Part shown: positions 26,982 to 36,192 of the stretch, in pieces
How the letters are laid out: each line of letters opens with the position of its first letter
How positions within the stretch are numbered: the first letter of the stretch is position 1
Assembly: GCF_900115665.1 (NCBI RefSeq)
Contig: NZ_FOXH01000001.1
Span: 429,777 to 493,776 of the forward strand
From: Pseudarcicella hirudinis
GTDB lineage: Bacteria; Bacteroidota; Bacteroidia; Cytophagales; Spirosomataceae
Reading direction: 5' to 3'
DNA length: 64,000 nt
The notes under the pieces: generated by a model
The model's input: the letters and a program-made list of their open reading frames with translations, nothing else
What the model was told of the DNA's origin: nothing
Databases searched by the model: none
Made by a program: the position numbers and the translations under genes

Positions 26982-29564
26982 ATGTCAGAAAACAGCAACA
27001 TTATCCCCATTAACATTGAAGACGAAATGCGGGGTGCGTACATTGACTATTCAATGTCCGTTATTGTATCCCGTGCCTTGCCTGATGTCCGTGATGGCAT
27101 GAAACCTGTTCACCGCCGGGTGTTATTCGGAATGGAGGAACTTGGGGTTAATTACAACAAAGCTTATAAAAAGTCTGCCCGTATTGTCGGAGAGGTAATG
27201 GGTAAATACCACCCTCACGGTGATGCATCAGTTTATGATACCATGGTTCGTATGGCACAGGAATGGTCATTACGTTATCCATTAGTTGATGGTCAGGGAA
27301 ACTTTGGTTCGATCGATGGTGACTTCCCGGCGGCTATGCGTTATACCGAGGCTCGTCTGAAAAGAATTGCGGAGGAACTACTTGGCGATTTGAACAAAGA
27401 AACCGTTGATTTTCAGCCAAACTTTGATGATTCCCTTCAGGAACCTACTGTTCTTCCGGCAAAAATCCCTAACCTGTTATTGAACGGTACTTCCGGAATT
27501 GCAGTAGGGATGGCCACAAATATGGCGCCACATAACCTTACAGAGGTAATTAACGGAATTATAGCCTATATCGATAATCGTGATATCACTATTCTGGAAT
27601 TGATGGAGTATATTAAAGCCCCTGATTTTCCTACTGGTGGTACAATCTATGGTATTCAAGGGATCAAAAATGCTTTTGAAACCGGTAGAGGTCGTGTGGT
27701 CGTGCGCGGAAATGCTACTTTTGAAACTTCCAAGACAGGAAAAGATCAGATTATTGTATCTGAAATTCCATATATGGTAAACAAGTCTTCACTGATTAAA
27801 CATTGTGCAGATCTTGTAAATGATAAAAAAATAGAAGGAATTTCCGAAATCAGAGATGAGTCAGACCGTCAGGGTATGCGTATTGTTTTCGATTTGAAAC
27901 GGGATGCGGTACCAAATGTTGTTCTGAATAACTTATACAAATATTCAGCACTTCAATCTTCATTCAGTGTAAATAACGTGGCTTTGGTAAAAGGCCGTCC
28001 GATGACACTGAACCTGAAAGACCTGATTTATCATTACGTTGAACACCGTAACGAAGTTATAGTAAGACGTACACAGTACGATCTGAGAGAAGCTCAGAAA
28101 AGAGCGCATATTTTGGAAGGCTTTATTATTGCGCTGGATCACCTGGATGCTGTAATTAAGTTAATCCGTGAATCACGTGATCCGGCCACGGCACAGCAAG
28201 GATTGATGGCGAGTTTTGGCTTGTCTGAAATTCAGGCCAAAGCAATTCTGGAAATGCGTCTTCAACGCCTTACAGGTATGGAGCGTGATAAGATTCTTTC
28301 TGAATACAATGAAATCAAGCTTTTGATCAGTGAATTGGAAGATATCCTTGCCAAACCAGAACGCCAGCTTCAGATCATTAAGGATGAACTTGCCGATGTG
28401 AGGGCCCGCTATGGTGATGAGCGTCGTACGCAAATAAACATGACAGATGATGAATTCTCTGTTGAGGATATGATTGCGGATGACGAAATGCTTATTACGA
28501 TTTCTGCACAGGGTTATATCAAACGTACTCCGATTACCGAATACAGAGCGCAAAGCAGAGGCGGAGTTGGCTCAAGAGCAGTTGCAACTAAAGATGATGA
28601 CTTTACAGAACATCTCTTCACGGCAACAATGCATAACTGGCTGCTTTTCTTTACAGAAAGAGGAAAATGCTTCTGGCTGAGAGTGTATGCCGTACCGGAA
28701 GGTTCGAAAAACTCGAAAGGCCGTCCGATTCAGAACCTGATGAATATTGAAAGCGGAGATTCTATCAGAGCCGTAATCAATGTGAAATCAATCACTGACC
28801 CGGATTACATTAATAATAACTTTATTGTAATGTGTACTGAAGACGGAACGATCAAGAAAACAACTCTTGAAGCATATTCCCGTCCACGTCAGAATGGTAT
28901 CATTGCAATTACCATCCGTGAAGGAGACAGATTATTGGATGTATCATTGACAAATGGTAATAACCATATCGTTATTGCTACAAATACAGGCAGATCTGTT
29001 AGGTTTGAGGAAAATAGAGTTCGCCCGATGGGACGCTCTGCGGCAGGTGTGAAAGGTATCTGGATTGATGAAGATATCACTACTGAAAAAGCAATCGGGA
29101 TGGTTTGTATAGAAAACCCTGATACCCAGCAGCTGTTAGTTGTTTCTGAGAAAGGCTTTGGTAAACGTTCTGAAGTGGAAGATTACCGTTTGACAAACCG
29201 TGGTGGAAAAGGAGTTAAAGCCTTAAATATCACGGATAAAACCGGAAATCTTGTTGCTATCAAAGAGGTTAACGATAACAATGATTTGATGATTATTACG
29301 AAAGCGGGTATTTTAATCCGTATTGCAGTAGCTGATCTGAGAGTGATGGGACGTAATACTCAGGGCGTGAAGCTGATACGTCTGAAAAATGAAAGCGATG
29401 AAATTTCATCTGTCACCAAAATTGATAAAGAACCTGATGAAGTTTCTGAAGATGTGATTGTGGATGAAGCAATTGTTCAGTCCGGAGATTCGACAGAACA
29501 GGAGGGAGGAAATACTCAGGAACCTTTAACTGAAGAAGCCGGTGAAGATAATCCGGAAGAATAA
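26982..29564 (+). CDS. gyrA: DNA gyrase subunit A
   Basis: Catalytic breakage-reunion subunit of DNA gyrase (860 aa), acting with GyrB to introduce negative supercoils. The N-terminal domain has the [20 protein letters not shown] start and the catalytic Tyr121 in AAMRYTE; the C-terminal part contains the GyrA-box-like beta-pinwheel blades (QSRGGVG around residue 525, [21 protein letters not shown]) and ends in a long acidic tail rich in Glu/Asp. Quinolone-determining region: [16 protein letters not shown], with Ala82 at the position of E. coli Ser83. Monocistronic; a hairpin follows. Confidence 0.97.
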   Translation: MSENSNIIPINIEDEMRGAYIDYSMSVIVSRALPDVRDGMKPVHRRVLFGMEELGVNYNKAYKKSARIVGEVMGKYHPHGDASVYDTMVRMAQEWSLRYPLVDGQGNFGSIDGDFPAAMRYTEARLKRIAEELLGDLNKETVDFQPNFDDSLQEPTVLPAKIPNLLLNGTSGIAVGMATNMAPHNLTEVINGIIAYIDNRDITILELMEYIKAPDFPTGGTIYGIQGIKNAFETGRGRVVVRGNATFETSKTGKDQIIVSEIPYMVNKSSLIKHCADLVNDKKIEGISEIRDESDRQGMRIVFDLKRDAVPNVVLNNLYKYSALQSSFSVNNVALVKGRPMTLNLKDLIYHYVEHRNEVIVRRTQYDLREAQKRAHILEGFIIALDHLDAVIKLIRESRDPATAQQGLMASFGLSEIQAKAILEMRLQRLTGMERDKILSEYNEIKLLISELEDILAKPERQLQIIKDELADVRARYGDERRTQINMTDDEFSVEDMIADDEMLITISAQGYIKRTPITEYRAQSRGGVGSRAVATKDDDFTEHLFTATMHNWLLFFTERGKCFWLRVYAVPEGSKNSKGRPIQNLMNIESGDSIRAVINVKSITDPDYINNNFIVMCTEDGTIKKTTLEAYSRPRQNGIIAITIREGDRLLDVSLTNGNNHIVIATNTGRSVRFEENRVRPMGRSAAGVKGIWIDEDITTEKAIGMVCIENPDTQQLLVVSEKGFGKRSEVEDYRLTNRGGKGVKALNITDKTGNLVAIKEVNDNNDLMIITKAGILIRIAVADLRVMGRNTQGVKLIRLKNESDEISSVTKIDKEPDEVSEDVIVDEAIVQSGDSTEQEGGNTQEPLTEEAGEDNPEE

Positions 29565-29568
29565 AATG

Positions 29569-29618
29569 AAAACACCGCAACCTTTCTGATTTATTAAAAG
29601 GTTGTGGTGTTTCGTTTA
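29569..29618 (+). terminator. Terminator of gyrA
   Basis: AACACCGCAACCTTT pairs (one G-U) with AAAGGTTGTGGTGTT, followed by a T-rich stretch. Confidence 0.75.
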
Positions 29619-29741
29619 CTTCCTGATATATTGGTATAAAGTAATTAAAAATTGTATCATCAAACCATAAGTTAAATAGTTGAAAAATAGCCTGTGGATG
29701 CTATTTTTCACAGTACCAAACTAAACAAATCCAATCACAAA

Positions 29742-31244
29742 ATGAAAAAACTATCACTCTCCCTGGTTGTATTTTTTGCTGCAATGGGGTCAACTTATGC
29801 ACAGGCTGATAAGCTTTTATTAGAGGCACAGCGCAAAACGCTTTTGGATGCCAAGAAAAAAGCTGATGAGTCTGTTATGAAAAAAGATTCATTAAAAGCT
29901 AAAACCTGGTTAACAAGAGCAGAAGCGTATATTGAAATTGCCAGTTCTCCTGATACAAACACTACAAAACTTGAACCTTTAGCTGCAATTAAAGCATACG
30001 ACTTTTTGAAAAAAGCCGCTTCTCTTGACGTAAAAGATGGCAAAGAAGGAGATGTTGCTAAAACAGCAAAGAAATATCTGAAAGTTGAGTATAACAAAGA
30101 AGGAAAACCAGAAGGAGAGGGCCAGAAACTTTACTCTGCGTTTATGAACGTTGGTGTACAGAAATACCAGGCTAAAGATTTTGAAGGAGCTTTGGCTAAC
30201 ATTTCAATGGCTTCTACAGTAAACCCGAAAGATACTACGGCTGCAATGTACACAGGTGTGGTTGGTCAGATGGCTAAAAATGAAGCTGCTGCTAAAGAAG
30301 GTTTCGAAAGATTCTTAACAGCTGGAGGTAAAGATCCGGGAATTATCTACGGTCTTGCTCAGATCTATAAAAACGAGAAAAACGACGAAAAAGCAATTGC
30401 TACAATCGAAAGAGGTATCCAATTGAACCCTTCTAACAAAGATTTGAGAAATGAAAAAATCAACATGTTGTTAGCAATGGGTAAGGCCGGAGATGCAATC
30501 AACGATTTGAAAGCATTGTCTGCTAAAGAACCATCAAACTCTCAGTATTTGTTGAACCTTGCTATTTTATATGATAACTCTGCTTCTAAATACGACGGGC
30601 AGATTTCTGATATAAAACAAAAACTTCAGCAAAACGATACTGAATCTGCTAAGAAAAAGCTTCAGGATCAGAAAGATAAAATCAGCGCTTTTGATGAAGA
30701 AATCAAACGTTTGACAGACAAAATCAAGAAAGATCCAAAGACTGCGGCTTCATCTAAAAAGCAATTGGCTGATGTAGTTAAAATGCGTGATGATCAGAAA
30801 GCAGTATTAGAGCAAATGAATGCTGAAGCTGCAAAACAAGCTGCTTCTGCGGTGAATGTTGCTGATTTGACTAAGCAGTTGGAAGAGTTGACTAAGAAAC
30901 AGGCTGAAGACAGAGGATTCGCTGCTGAATATTACAAAAAATCTTTGGCAATTAATCCTAACGATTTTGATGCAAACTATAACATGGGAGTATTCTACTT
31001 CAATGAAGGTGTTAAAATTAAAGGAAAGGTTGATTCAATGGATATGAAAACTTACCAGAAAGATGGTAAAGCCATTGAGCAATCAGCTATTTCAACTTTC
31101 AAAGAATCTATGCCATATTTCGAAAAAGCATGGGAGATTAAAAAAGAAGATGACTTGAAAGGTAACTTGAGAGGTTTATACAATGTGTTAAAGCAGTTAG
31201 AGAAATCTGAGGCTTATGATGCGAAACTTAAAGCTCTTGAATAA
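29742..31244 (+). CDS. Secreted tetratricopeptide-repeat protein
   Basis: Exported helical-repeat protein of about 500 residues. Start ATG 29742 (MKKLSLSLVVFFAAMGSTYAQA) gives a clean signal peptide; the longer frame from 29694 is rejected. TPR-like units are visible (VQKYQAKDFEGALANISMAS, YGLAQIYKNEKNDEKAIATIERGIQLNPSNK, LAILYDNSA), interrupted by a Lys/Asp/Gln-rich coiled-coil region (about residues 285-380) and then another TPR pair (FAAEYYKKSLAINPNDFDANYNMGVFYFNEG). Such proteins are periplasmic scaffolds in Bacteroidota; partner and function are unknown. Ended by a strong terminator. Confidence 0.85.
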   Translation: MKKLSLSLVVFFAAMGSTYAQADKLLLEAQRKTLLDAKKKADESVMKKDSLKAKTWLTRAEAYIEIASSPDTNTTKLEPLAAIKAYDFLKKAASLDVKDGKEGDVAKTAKKYLKVEYNKEGKPEGEGQKLYSAFMNVGVQKYQAKDFEGALANISMASTVNPKDTTAAMYTGVVGQMAKNEAAAKEGFERFLTAGGKDPGIIYGLAQIYKNEKNDEKAIATIERGIQLNPSNKDLRNEKINMLLAMGKAGDAINDLKALSAKEPSNSQYLLNLAILYDNSASKYDGQISDIKQKLQQNDTESAKKKLQDQKDKISAFDEEIKRLTDKIKKDPKTAASSKKQLADVVKMRDDQKAVLEQMNAEAAKQAASAVNVADLTKQLEELTKKQAEDRGFAAEYYKKSLAINPNDFDANYNMGVFYFNEGVKIKGKVDSMDMKTYQKDGKAIEQSAISTFKESMPYFEKAWEIKKEDDLKGNLRGLYNVLKQLEKSEAYDAKLKALE

Positions 31245-31267
31245 TATTGATAGTCAGTTGATTATAA

Positions 31268-31299
31268 GGAGCCCGCCATTACAGGCGGGCTTTTTTTAT
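31268..31299 (+). terminator. Terminator of the TPR gene
   Basis: AGCCCGCC and GGCGGGCT with a short loop, followed by TTTTTTT. Confidence 0.9.
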
Positions 31300-31449
31300 G
31301 ACTTATGGAAAGAGGTGTGATGAAGAAGTTTTTAAAGCATATTAATCTTTCCTTTGTTTTACTTAACATAATGTAAATTATGTAACAATTGATATTTATA
31401 TGAATATGACTGCAAATCCCATATAATCAGATAGATGTATAATGTTGAT

Positions 31450-31545
31450 ACAATCACGCTATTTCATCATTGTTTCTTTACTTAATAATTTCTATCAGCA
31501 TGAAAATCTTCAGGTTCCTCAGGATTTGGTTCAATTTCCCTCTTA
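31450..31545 (-). pseudogene. Decayed copy of the neighbouring antitoxin gene
   Basis: The segment 31450-31466 matches 31914-31930 (3' end of the antitoxin and start of the toxin) at 16 of 17 bases, and 31467-31520 matches 31960-32011 at about 80-85% with one 1-base insertion. Between these, about 30 bp of the live gene are deleted in the copy. Minus-strand translation gives EEPEDFHADRNY then stop, against EELEDFYLAEIM in the intact protein. The toxin part diverges after its first three codons. This is a frameshifted, internally deleted remnant of a second toxin-antitoxin copy. Confidence 0.7.
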
Positions 31546-31561
31546 GTAATCTTCTCTTATC

Positions 31562-31576
31562 AATCGTGTAAATGAA
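31562..31576 (+). repeat. 15-bp direct repeat, copy 1
   Basis: AATCGTGTAAATGAA, identical to 32313-32327. It lies on the 5' side of the antitoxin remnant, as copy 2 lies on the 5' side of the intact antitoxin. Confidence 0.8.
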
Positions 31577-31641
31577 AATTTCTGGGCATTGTACAGAATA
31601 TCGAATTGGTGAGATAAAAAAATAAAGATTTCAGGAATAGT

Positions 31642-31920
31642 TTATTTAGGGGGAAACTTTTTATAAATATCACCTCTTGATAGTATTGTAAGGATCCATA
31701 CAATTTTTATAACACCATCCTCAATCTCAAGGCCAATTCTGTAACTGCCAATTCTGATTCTATAAAAAGTATCATATCCGTTGAGTTTCTTGACATTCTT
31801 GATATCCATTACAGAATCAACTTTTTCCAGTTCTTCAAGTATTTCAATTACACCTTTTTGTATTTGTTTTGGGCACTTCTTTAATTCCTTGATAAATCCC
31901 TTACTTACGTTTACAATCAC
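31642..31920 (-). CDS. RelE/ParE-superfamily toxin
   Basis: Predicted type II toxin (92 aa) of the RelE/ParE fold: FIKELKKCPKQIQKGVIEILEEL, then NVKKLNGYDTFYRIRIGSYRIGLEI and a hydrophobic strand VIKIVWILTILSRGDIYKKFP. RelE members cleave mRNA at the ribosome and ParE members target gyrase; HigB-like and RelE-like signatures (RIRIGSYRI) are present but the final residues do not settle which. It starts with GTG at 31920, overlapping the antitoxin stop by 4 bases (GTGA), the usual translational coupling of such pairs, with antitoxin first. Confidence 0.85.
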   Translation of the reverse strand: MIVNVSKGFIKELKKCPKQIQKGVIEILEELEKVDSVMDIKNVKKLNGYDTFYRIRIGSYRIGLEIEDGVIKIVWILTILSRGDIYKKFPPK

Positions 31921-32201
31921 GCCATTTCAATTTTAAATTGCTCCATACTCACAAACTCATCATTTTTTCTTTGCTTCATAATTTCAGCCAGATAAAAATC
32001 TTCAAGTTCTTCATTCTCGATTATATCAAGAATTTTTTCCATTTCCATTTCCGTCCATGTACCTCTTTGCTTTTTTACAGAAAAATTTGAAGCAGGCAAA
32101 CCAATTTTTTCAGCAAGGAAACTGTTTTTATACCCGGATTTGGCGATTAATACCGAAATCATGCTTCGTAAATATTGGTATTCTTGAATGACCTCTTTCA
32201 T
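31917..32201 (-). CDS. Antitoxin with helix-turn-helix-like N-terminal region
   Basis: Cognate antitoxin candidate (94 aa). Residues about 10-55 fit a small HTH: SMISVLIAKSGYKNSFLAEKIGLPASNFSVKKQRGTWT, so it should bind its own promoter. The C-terminal acidic helices (ILDIIENEELEDFYLAEIMKQRKNDEF and MEQFKIEMA) would wrap the toxin. Gene order is antitoxin then toxin with a 4-base overlap. A remnant of a second antitoxin copy is found just beyond the toxin gene. The name of the family is not certain; it is not the classical HigA or RelB. Confidence 0.8.
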   Translation of the reverse strand: MKEVIQEYQYLRSMISVLIAKSGYKNSFLAEKIGLPASNFSVKKQRGTWTEMEMEKILDIIENEELEDFYLAEIMKQRKNDEFVSMEQFKIEMA

Positions 32202-32497
32202 ATTCCGATTTGTTTTAATTATAAAAATAACAAATTTTATTTTGCTAAATTAAATAATTAAAATTAGTATTCATAATGTAATCACATAACATACTACAGA
32301 CGATCCGAAAAGAATCGTGTAAATGAATCGGACTATTTGAAAACACTCCTTCTATTTTTCAGGTAATTTATAACTAATAATATAGTTGATAGTTTGCTTG
32401 TTATATGAGTTATTTACCAGTAAATTATTGTTCGTTTTATTGGCTATTTATTCCGGAAATCTGTATTTTTCGTTCCTTAAAAACTAGATTTACGCTT
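32202..32497. other. Divergent intergenic region between antitoxin and XRE gene
   Basis: AT-rich (nearly all A/T in 32214-32280). It contains the second copy of the 15-bp repeat at 32313-32327. No promoter of the TTG/TAnnTTTG type was recognised. A TTG or ATG upstream of the XRE protein's ATG (32498) is open in frame to 32405, but that extension has no HTH-related sequence. Confidence 0.5.
32313..32327 (+). repeat. 15-bp direct repeat, copy 2
   Basis: AATCGTGTAAATGAA, identical to 31562-31576, 751 bp away and lying 5' of the intact antitoxin gene. Confidence 0.8.
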
Positions 32498-32926
32498 ATG
32501 ACAAATAATACCTATCCGAAAAAGATACATCATGGCCGCAATGTAAAGCGATTCCGTGAAATGATGGGTCTGAAACAAGATGCACTTTCCTATGAGCTAG
32601 GCTACGACTGGAACCAGCAAAAAGTATCATTATTGGAACAGAAAGAAGCAATTGAAGCTGGCATTCTCAAACAGATAGCTGTCATACTCAAAGTGCCAGT
32701 AGAAGCTTTGGAGAATTTTGACGAGGATCAGGCAGTGAATATTATTGCGAATACGTTTAATATAGATAAAGATGCCTATATCGGTAATTCAAATCCAATA
32801 TTCAATATCAATCCGATTGATGAGATAAAGAAATTGCATGAAGAAAAAATTGCTTTATTTGAGCGCATGCTTAAAGAAAAGGACGAAATGATGGTGAGAT
32901 TGGAAAAGTTGTTAGTAAAGCAATAG
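32498..32926 (+). CDS. XRE-family transcriptional regulator with coiled-coil tail
   Basis: Small DNA-binding protein (142 aa from ATG 32498). HTH_3/XRE domain at residues 10-70: GRNVKRFREMMGLKQDALSYEL, then WNQQKVSLLEQKEAIEAGILKQIAVILKVPVEAL. A linker with NPIFNINPIDEI follows, and the last 35 residues (KKLHEEKIALFERMLKEKDEMMVRLEKLLVKQ) are predicted coiled coil for dimerisation. The segment between is the common Bacteroidota layout in which an XRE domain precedes a linker and a coil. Target unknown; it runs divergently from the toxin-antitoxin pair and may regulate nearby genes or none of them. Confidence 0.85.
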   Translation: MTNNTYPKKIHHGRNVKRFREMMGLKQDALSYELGYDWNQQKVSLLEQKEAIEAGILKQIAVILKVPVEALENFDEDQAVNIIANTFNIDKDAYIGNSNPIFNINPIDEIKKLHEEKIALFERMLKEKDEMMVRLEKLLVKQ

Positions 32927-33261
32927 AAAATAGCTTCATGACAGAATTTGATAAGATCATTTGATCTCTTTTCTTCAAAAATAAAGATTCCGGAGTGATT
33001 TCATTGATAATTGAATCTGTTCTCCGGAATTTTCACCCTCAGTTTACCCCACCCAACTCTCTGCTAATTCGCTGATTATGTGTTTAGAAATCCTTTAAAA
33101 GACTCTGTTTTTCTTCAAATTCAGGCCTCTGAGAATCTTTTAAATAAAAATGCCTGAACCTTGGTAAGGTATATACAATTGTCAGAAGCCTGTTTTGTAT
33201 AGAATTTCTCCGGGTTTAGAGCTTGTATCTTAATTTTTTGATATAATAAATAACTATTAAC
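32927..33261. other. Intergenic stretch without a supported gene
   Basis: About 335 bp downstream of the XRE gene and of the histidine kinase gene (convergent). ATTCCGGAG (32987-32995) and CTCCGGAAT (33022-33030) form a 9-bp inverted repeat with a 26-base loop followed by TTTTC, a possible weak terminator of the XRE gene. No coding frame is supported. Confidence 0.5.
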
Positions 33262-34659
33262 TTAGTTTTTAGTTGGTTGTTTCACCGGATTCATGATCGG
33301 TGGAAGATTTACAATGAAGTGCGTCCAGTGAGAATGGTCAGACGAAACCTGAATGGTACCTTTGTGTAATGAAATGATTCTTTCTACAAGAGATAAACCA
33401 ATGCCGTATCCTTTAAATGATGCAGTGCTTGCCCCACGAAAGAATGGCTGAAATATATAAGGTAAATCATTTTCCGGAATCCCGGTTCCTTCGTTAGAAA
33501 CTTTAACTTCAATCTGACGGGAATCAATCTTCAGGAATACCAGTGCTTTATTATTACTTGAAAATTTGCAGGCATTTTCCATAAGATTCTTGAAGGCAGT
33601 CATGAGTAGTTTTTCGTTGCCTTTCAGGATCAGAAGATTTTCATCTTCAGGTAAATTCTCCAGATTCAGCACGATTTTATAATGACTTTCCAGTTTCATC
33701 GTAAGACTTCTGGCTTCCCACAAAACCTCATCAATACGGATTTCAGTCAGGCTGGCGCTATAATCAGTCGTACCGATTTTATTGAGCTCTAACAAAGATT
33801 CTGTGATATTGGCTAATTCCCGGGTATCTTCAAGTACAGATTGTATAGTTGTCTGATAATCTGCCGGTTGCCTTTCTTTAATAAGGCTGACTTCAAGCTG
33901 AGAACTGATTTTGGTTAAAGGATTTTTGAGTTCATGCGATACATTGGCAATGAAAGTTCTCTGTAATCTGAACGCATTTTCAATTCTTTCCAATAACCGG
34001 TTGAAAGTCAGTACTAATTTCCCTATTTCATCGTCAGGTTCGGTTGTAGCGAGCCGTTCTTCCAGTCTTCTGGGGGATAATGTATCTACCTGCTTTATCA
34101 CCTCGGAAATTGGCTCTACGGCCCTTCCCGCAAAGAACCAGCCACTTACAATTACCACAATCACAAAAATGAGAAAGAGTGCAAGCAATATTTTCTTTAA
34201 ATCCTTGGAATTTTCGGCGCTATACTGGTCAACAGCTCCTGAAAATACTACAATTCTTCCCTCGGGTGTAGCAAAGACTATTCCCAGAATATCCAGGGAA
34301 TTTTCAGAAAACCGTACTTCTTTTTTCTGTCTTACCTCCTTGATTCTGTTCAGATCTATATTAAAATGAATGGTATCATTACTTCTGTAAATACGCTCAT
34401 TGCAGGTGTCATAGGCCATTATATTCTCTTTCAGAAGGATATCACGATTAGCCCGGTCAATGATTTTCATCAGTTTGGAATCCACCTGATTCACGTTTAC
34501 GAGAAGCTCGGCAGTGGTATTGGCTTTGCGGCGAAGACGACTGTAAAAGCGGTCTTCATAATATCTCTGGGAAAAGAAATAAATAATAAGATATGATACC
34601 AGCAAAATAGCTGAAACCAACCAGGTAAACTGATATGTGAGTCGGGAACGAATCTGCAT
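33262..34659 (-). CDS. Sensor histidine kinase (OmpR-type partner)
   Basis: Inner-membrane sensor (465 aa) of a two-component system. Two transmembrane helices (about 11-30 and 157-175) enclose a periplasmic sensor loop of ~125 residues; a HAMP linker follows (AGRAVEPISEVIKQVDTLSPRRLEERL). HisKA has the phospho-acceptor His242 in ANVSHELKNPL, and the HATPase_c domain shows NLMENACKFSSN, GTGIPENDLPYIFQPF and GYGIGLSLVERII. The response-regulator gene lies 22 bp upstream on the same strand. The sensor loop has no recognised fold, so the stimulus is unknown; the heavy-metal (CusS-like) class is possible but not supported by His/Met-rich signal. Confidence 0.9.
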   Translation of the reverse strand: MQIRSRLTYQFTWLVSAILLVSYLIIYFFSQRYYEDRFYSRLRRKANTTAELLVNVNQVDSKLMKIIDRANRDILLKENIMAYDTCNERIYRSNDTIHFNIDLNRIKEVRQKKEVRFSENSLDILGIVFATPEGRIVVFSGAVDQYSAENSKDLKKILLALFLIFVIVVIVSGWFFAGRAVEPISEVIKQVDTLSPRRLEERLATTEPDDEIGKLVLTFNRLLERIENAFRLQRTFIANVSHELKNPLTKISSQLEVSLIKERQPADYQTTIQSVLEDTRELANITESLLELNKIGTTDYSASLTEIRIDEVLWEARSLTMKLESHYKIVLNLENLPEDENLLILKGNEKLLMTAFKNLMENACKFSSNNKALVFLKIDSRQIEVKVSNEGTGIPENDLPYIFQPFFRGASTASFKGYGIGLSLVERIISLHKGTIQVSSDHSHWTHFIVNLPPIMNPVKQPTKN

Positions 34660-34681
34660 GCTCTAATCAAAAATACTGGTT

Positions 34682-35362
34682 TCAGGCTTCCAGCCTGAGT
34701 ACATAGCCCATCCCAAATTGCGTGTGAATCAGCTTTTGAGAAAAATCTTTGTCTATTTTCTTTCTGAGATAATTAACATAAACTTCTATAACATTTGCAC
34801 CGCCATCAAAGTCAATTTCCCAGACTTTATCTGCAATTTCAGCTTTGGAAATCACTCTTCCCTGGTTTTTAATCAGGTATTCCAATAAAGAAAACTCCTT
34901 GGCTGTTAAGGAAATACGTTGCCCTGACCGGGTAACAATTTTGCTTTCAGGATCAAGTTCCAAATCGGCAAATCTTAAGACTGAAGCCTCAATGAAGGAA
35001 TTGTTGGCTCTTTTGGTCAATGCTCGTACACGGGCGAGAAACTCCTTAAAGTCAAAGGGCTTGGATAAATAATCATCAGCTCCGGCATCAAAACCAATGA
35101 CCTTGTCATCTGTCGTACTCAAAGCTGTAAGCATCAGAATAGGTGTTTGCAGACCATGTTTTCTTAATTCCCGGCATAAATCCAAACCATTTATCCCGGG
35201 AATAATAATGTCTGAAACAATTAACTGATAATGATTTCTGGTTGCTAATTGTCTGGCTATCAGTCCATCATAAGCTACATCTACCTCATAGTGATGTTCC
35301 TCCAAACCTTGTCGGAGTGATTGAACGGTTTTGGGCTCGTCTTCAATAAGGAGAATTTTCAT
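34682..35362 (-). CDS. OmpR/PhoB-family response regulator
   Basis: DNA-binding response regulator (226 aa). Receiver domain with acidic pocket EDE (7-9), phospho-acceptor Asp51 in IVSDIIIPGINGL and KPF near 102; C-terminal winged helix from about 128 (SVLRFADLELDPESK, ISLTAKEFSLLEYLIKNQGRVISKAEI, NVIEVYVNYLRKKID). It is followed by the cognate kinase 22 bp downstream and preceded by a MazG-like gene 35 bp upstream on the same strand, so all three are probably in one transcript. Regulon unknown. Confidence 0.93.
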   Translation of the reverse strand: MKILLIEDEPKTVQSLRQGLEEHHYEVDVAYDGLIARQLATRNHYQLIVSDIIIPGINGLDLCRELRKHGLQTPILMLTALSTTDDKVIGFDAGADDYLSKPFDFKEFLARVRALTKRANNSFIEASVLRFADLELDPESKIVTRSGQRISLTAKEFSLLEYLIKNQGRVISKAEIADKVWEIDFDGGANVIEVYVNYLRKKIDKDFSQKLIHTQFGMGYVLRLEA

Positions 35363-35397
35363 ACAATGGATGTTTGATGAGTGGCGGGTGAAAAGCT

Positions 35398-35868
35398 CTA
35401 TTGAGTAAGGATACTATTCAGATCGGCCGGAGAATATTTTACAGATTTTAAGACTTTATTGTCTGAAATTCTGTAAACCAGATATTTATCGCCATCCTGT
35501 ACAATTTCAGCTTCTGTTCCATCTTTACTCAGGTAATGTTGAACTGTAGCTTCAGCTTCATCATAAGTTGAACAGGCTTTAGACATATTTGATCTCTGAA
35601 CTTCATTGAATAAATCAACAAATTTATCACCTAAACCAAATTCCAGAACGGCTCCGGATAATACATACTGAATATCACAAAGTGCGTCGGCTATTTCTGT
35701 AAGATCCTTATTATCAATAGCTTCCTGTAATTCCTTTAGTTCTTCGGCAATCAGACTGACTCTGAGTTTACAGCGATCTTCAGAAGGAATCTGAGGCGAT
35801 GAAAGGATTGGAGCTTTAAACGTGCGGTGAAATTCAGCGACCTGATTTAACGAATCTAACTGTGTCAT
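35398..35868 (-). CDS. MazG-like / all-alpha NTP pyrophosphohydrolase
   Basis: Predicted nucleoside triphosphate pyrophosphohydrolase (156 aa) of the all-alpha NTP-PPase superfamily, removing pyrophosphate from (possibly non-canonical) NTPs or PRA-type substrates. The Mg-binding motif is seen as EELKELQEA (about 37-45) with the paired ADALCDIQYVLSG downstream. The C-terminal part (HYLSKDGTEAEIVQDGDKYLVYRI) is an additional beta-rich extension. It is the first gene of a run of three same-strand genes leading to the two-component system; whether this association is functional is unclear. Confidence 0.82.
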   Translation of the reverse strand: MTQLDSLNQVAEFHRTFKAPILSSPQIPSEDRCKLRVSLIAEELKELQEAIDNKDLTEIADALCDIQYVLSGAVLEFGLGDKFVDLFNEVQRSNMSKACSTYDEAEATVQHYLSKDGTEAEIVQDGDKYLVYRISDNKVLKSVKYSPADLNSILTQ

Positions 35869-36072
35869 AGATTGAAATATAATGTTTATTTTCAGATTTA
35901 AAGTTAGGAAGGAAATTGATTAAAATCTAATTTTCTGGTGTAGCTGGCCTAACAAACTGCATATATTTAAGGAATGAAAGATAATCTGCTGAATGTCAAT
36001 ATATTAGATTGTATGGTAGGTAATTGATTGAAAATAAGGTATTTATAGGGAATATGAATACGAAGGAGATAA

Positions 36073-36192
36073 ATGTTAAGGGATAAGCAGTGTATGTATC
36101 GGATAGAAAAGAGGATTGAAAGGTCAGGCTGGTATGAGGAAACAGAACCGGAAATAAGGCTGAGAAAGAATCTGGCGCATCCTGATTTTTGA
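36073..36192 (+). CDS. Candidate small basic protein (39 aa)
   Basis: ATG at 36073 preceded by AAGGAG (36063-36068, five-base gap), then 39 sense codons (MLRDKQCMYRIEKRIERSG, then WYEETEPEIRLRKNLAHPDF) and TGA. It is rich in Arg/Glu and has no hydrophobic segment. The composition simply follows the purine-rich strand, so the frame could be fortuitous; strong Shine-Dalgarno sequences are otherwise rare here, which is the reason to record it. No homologue is recognised. Confidence 0.25.
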   Translation: MLRDKQCMYRIEKRIERSGWYEETEPEIRLRKNLAHPDF

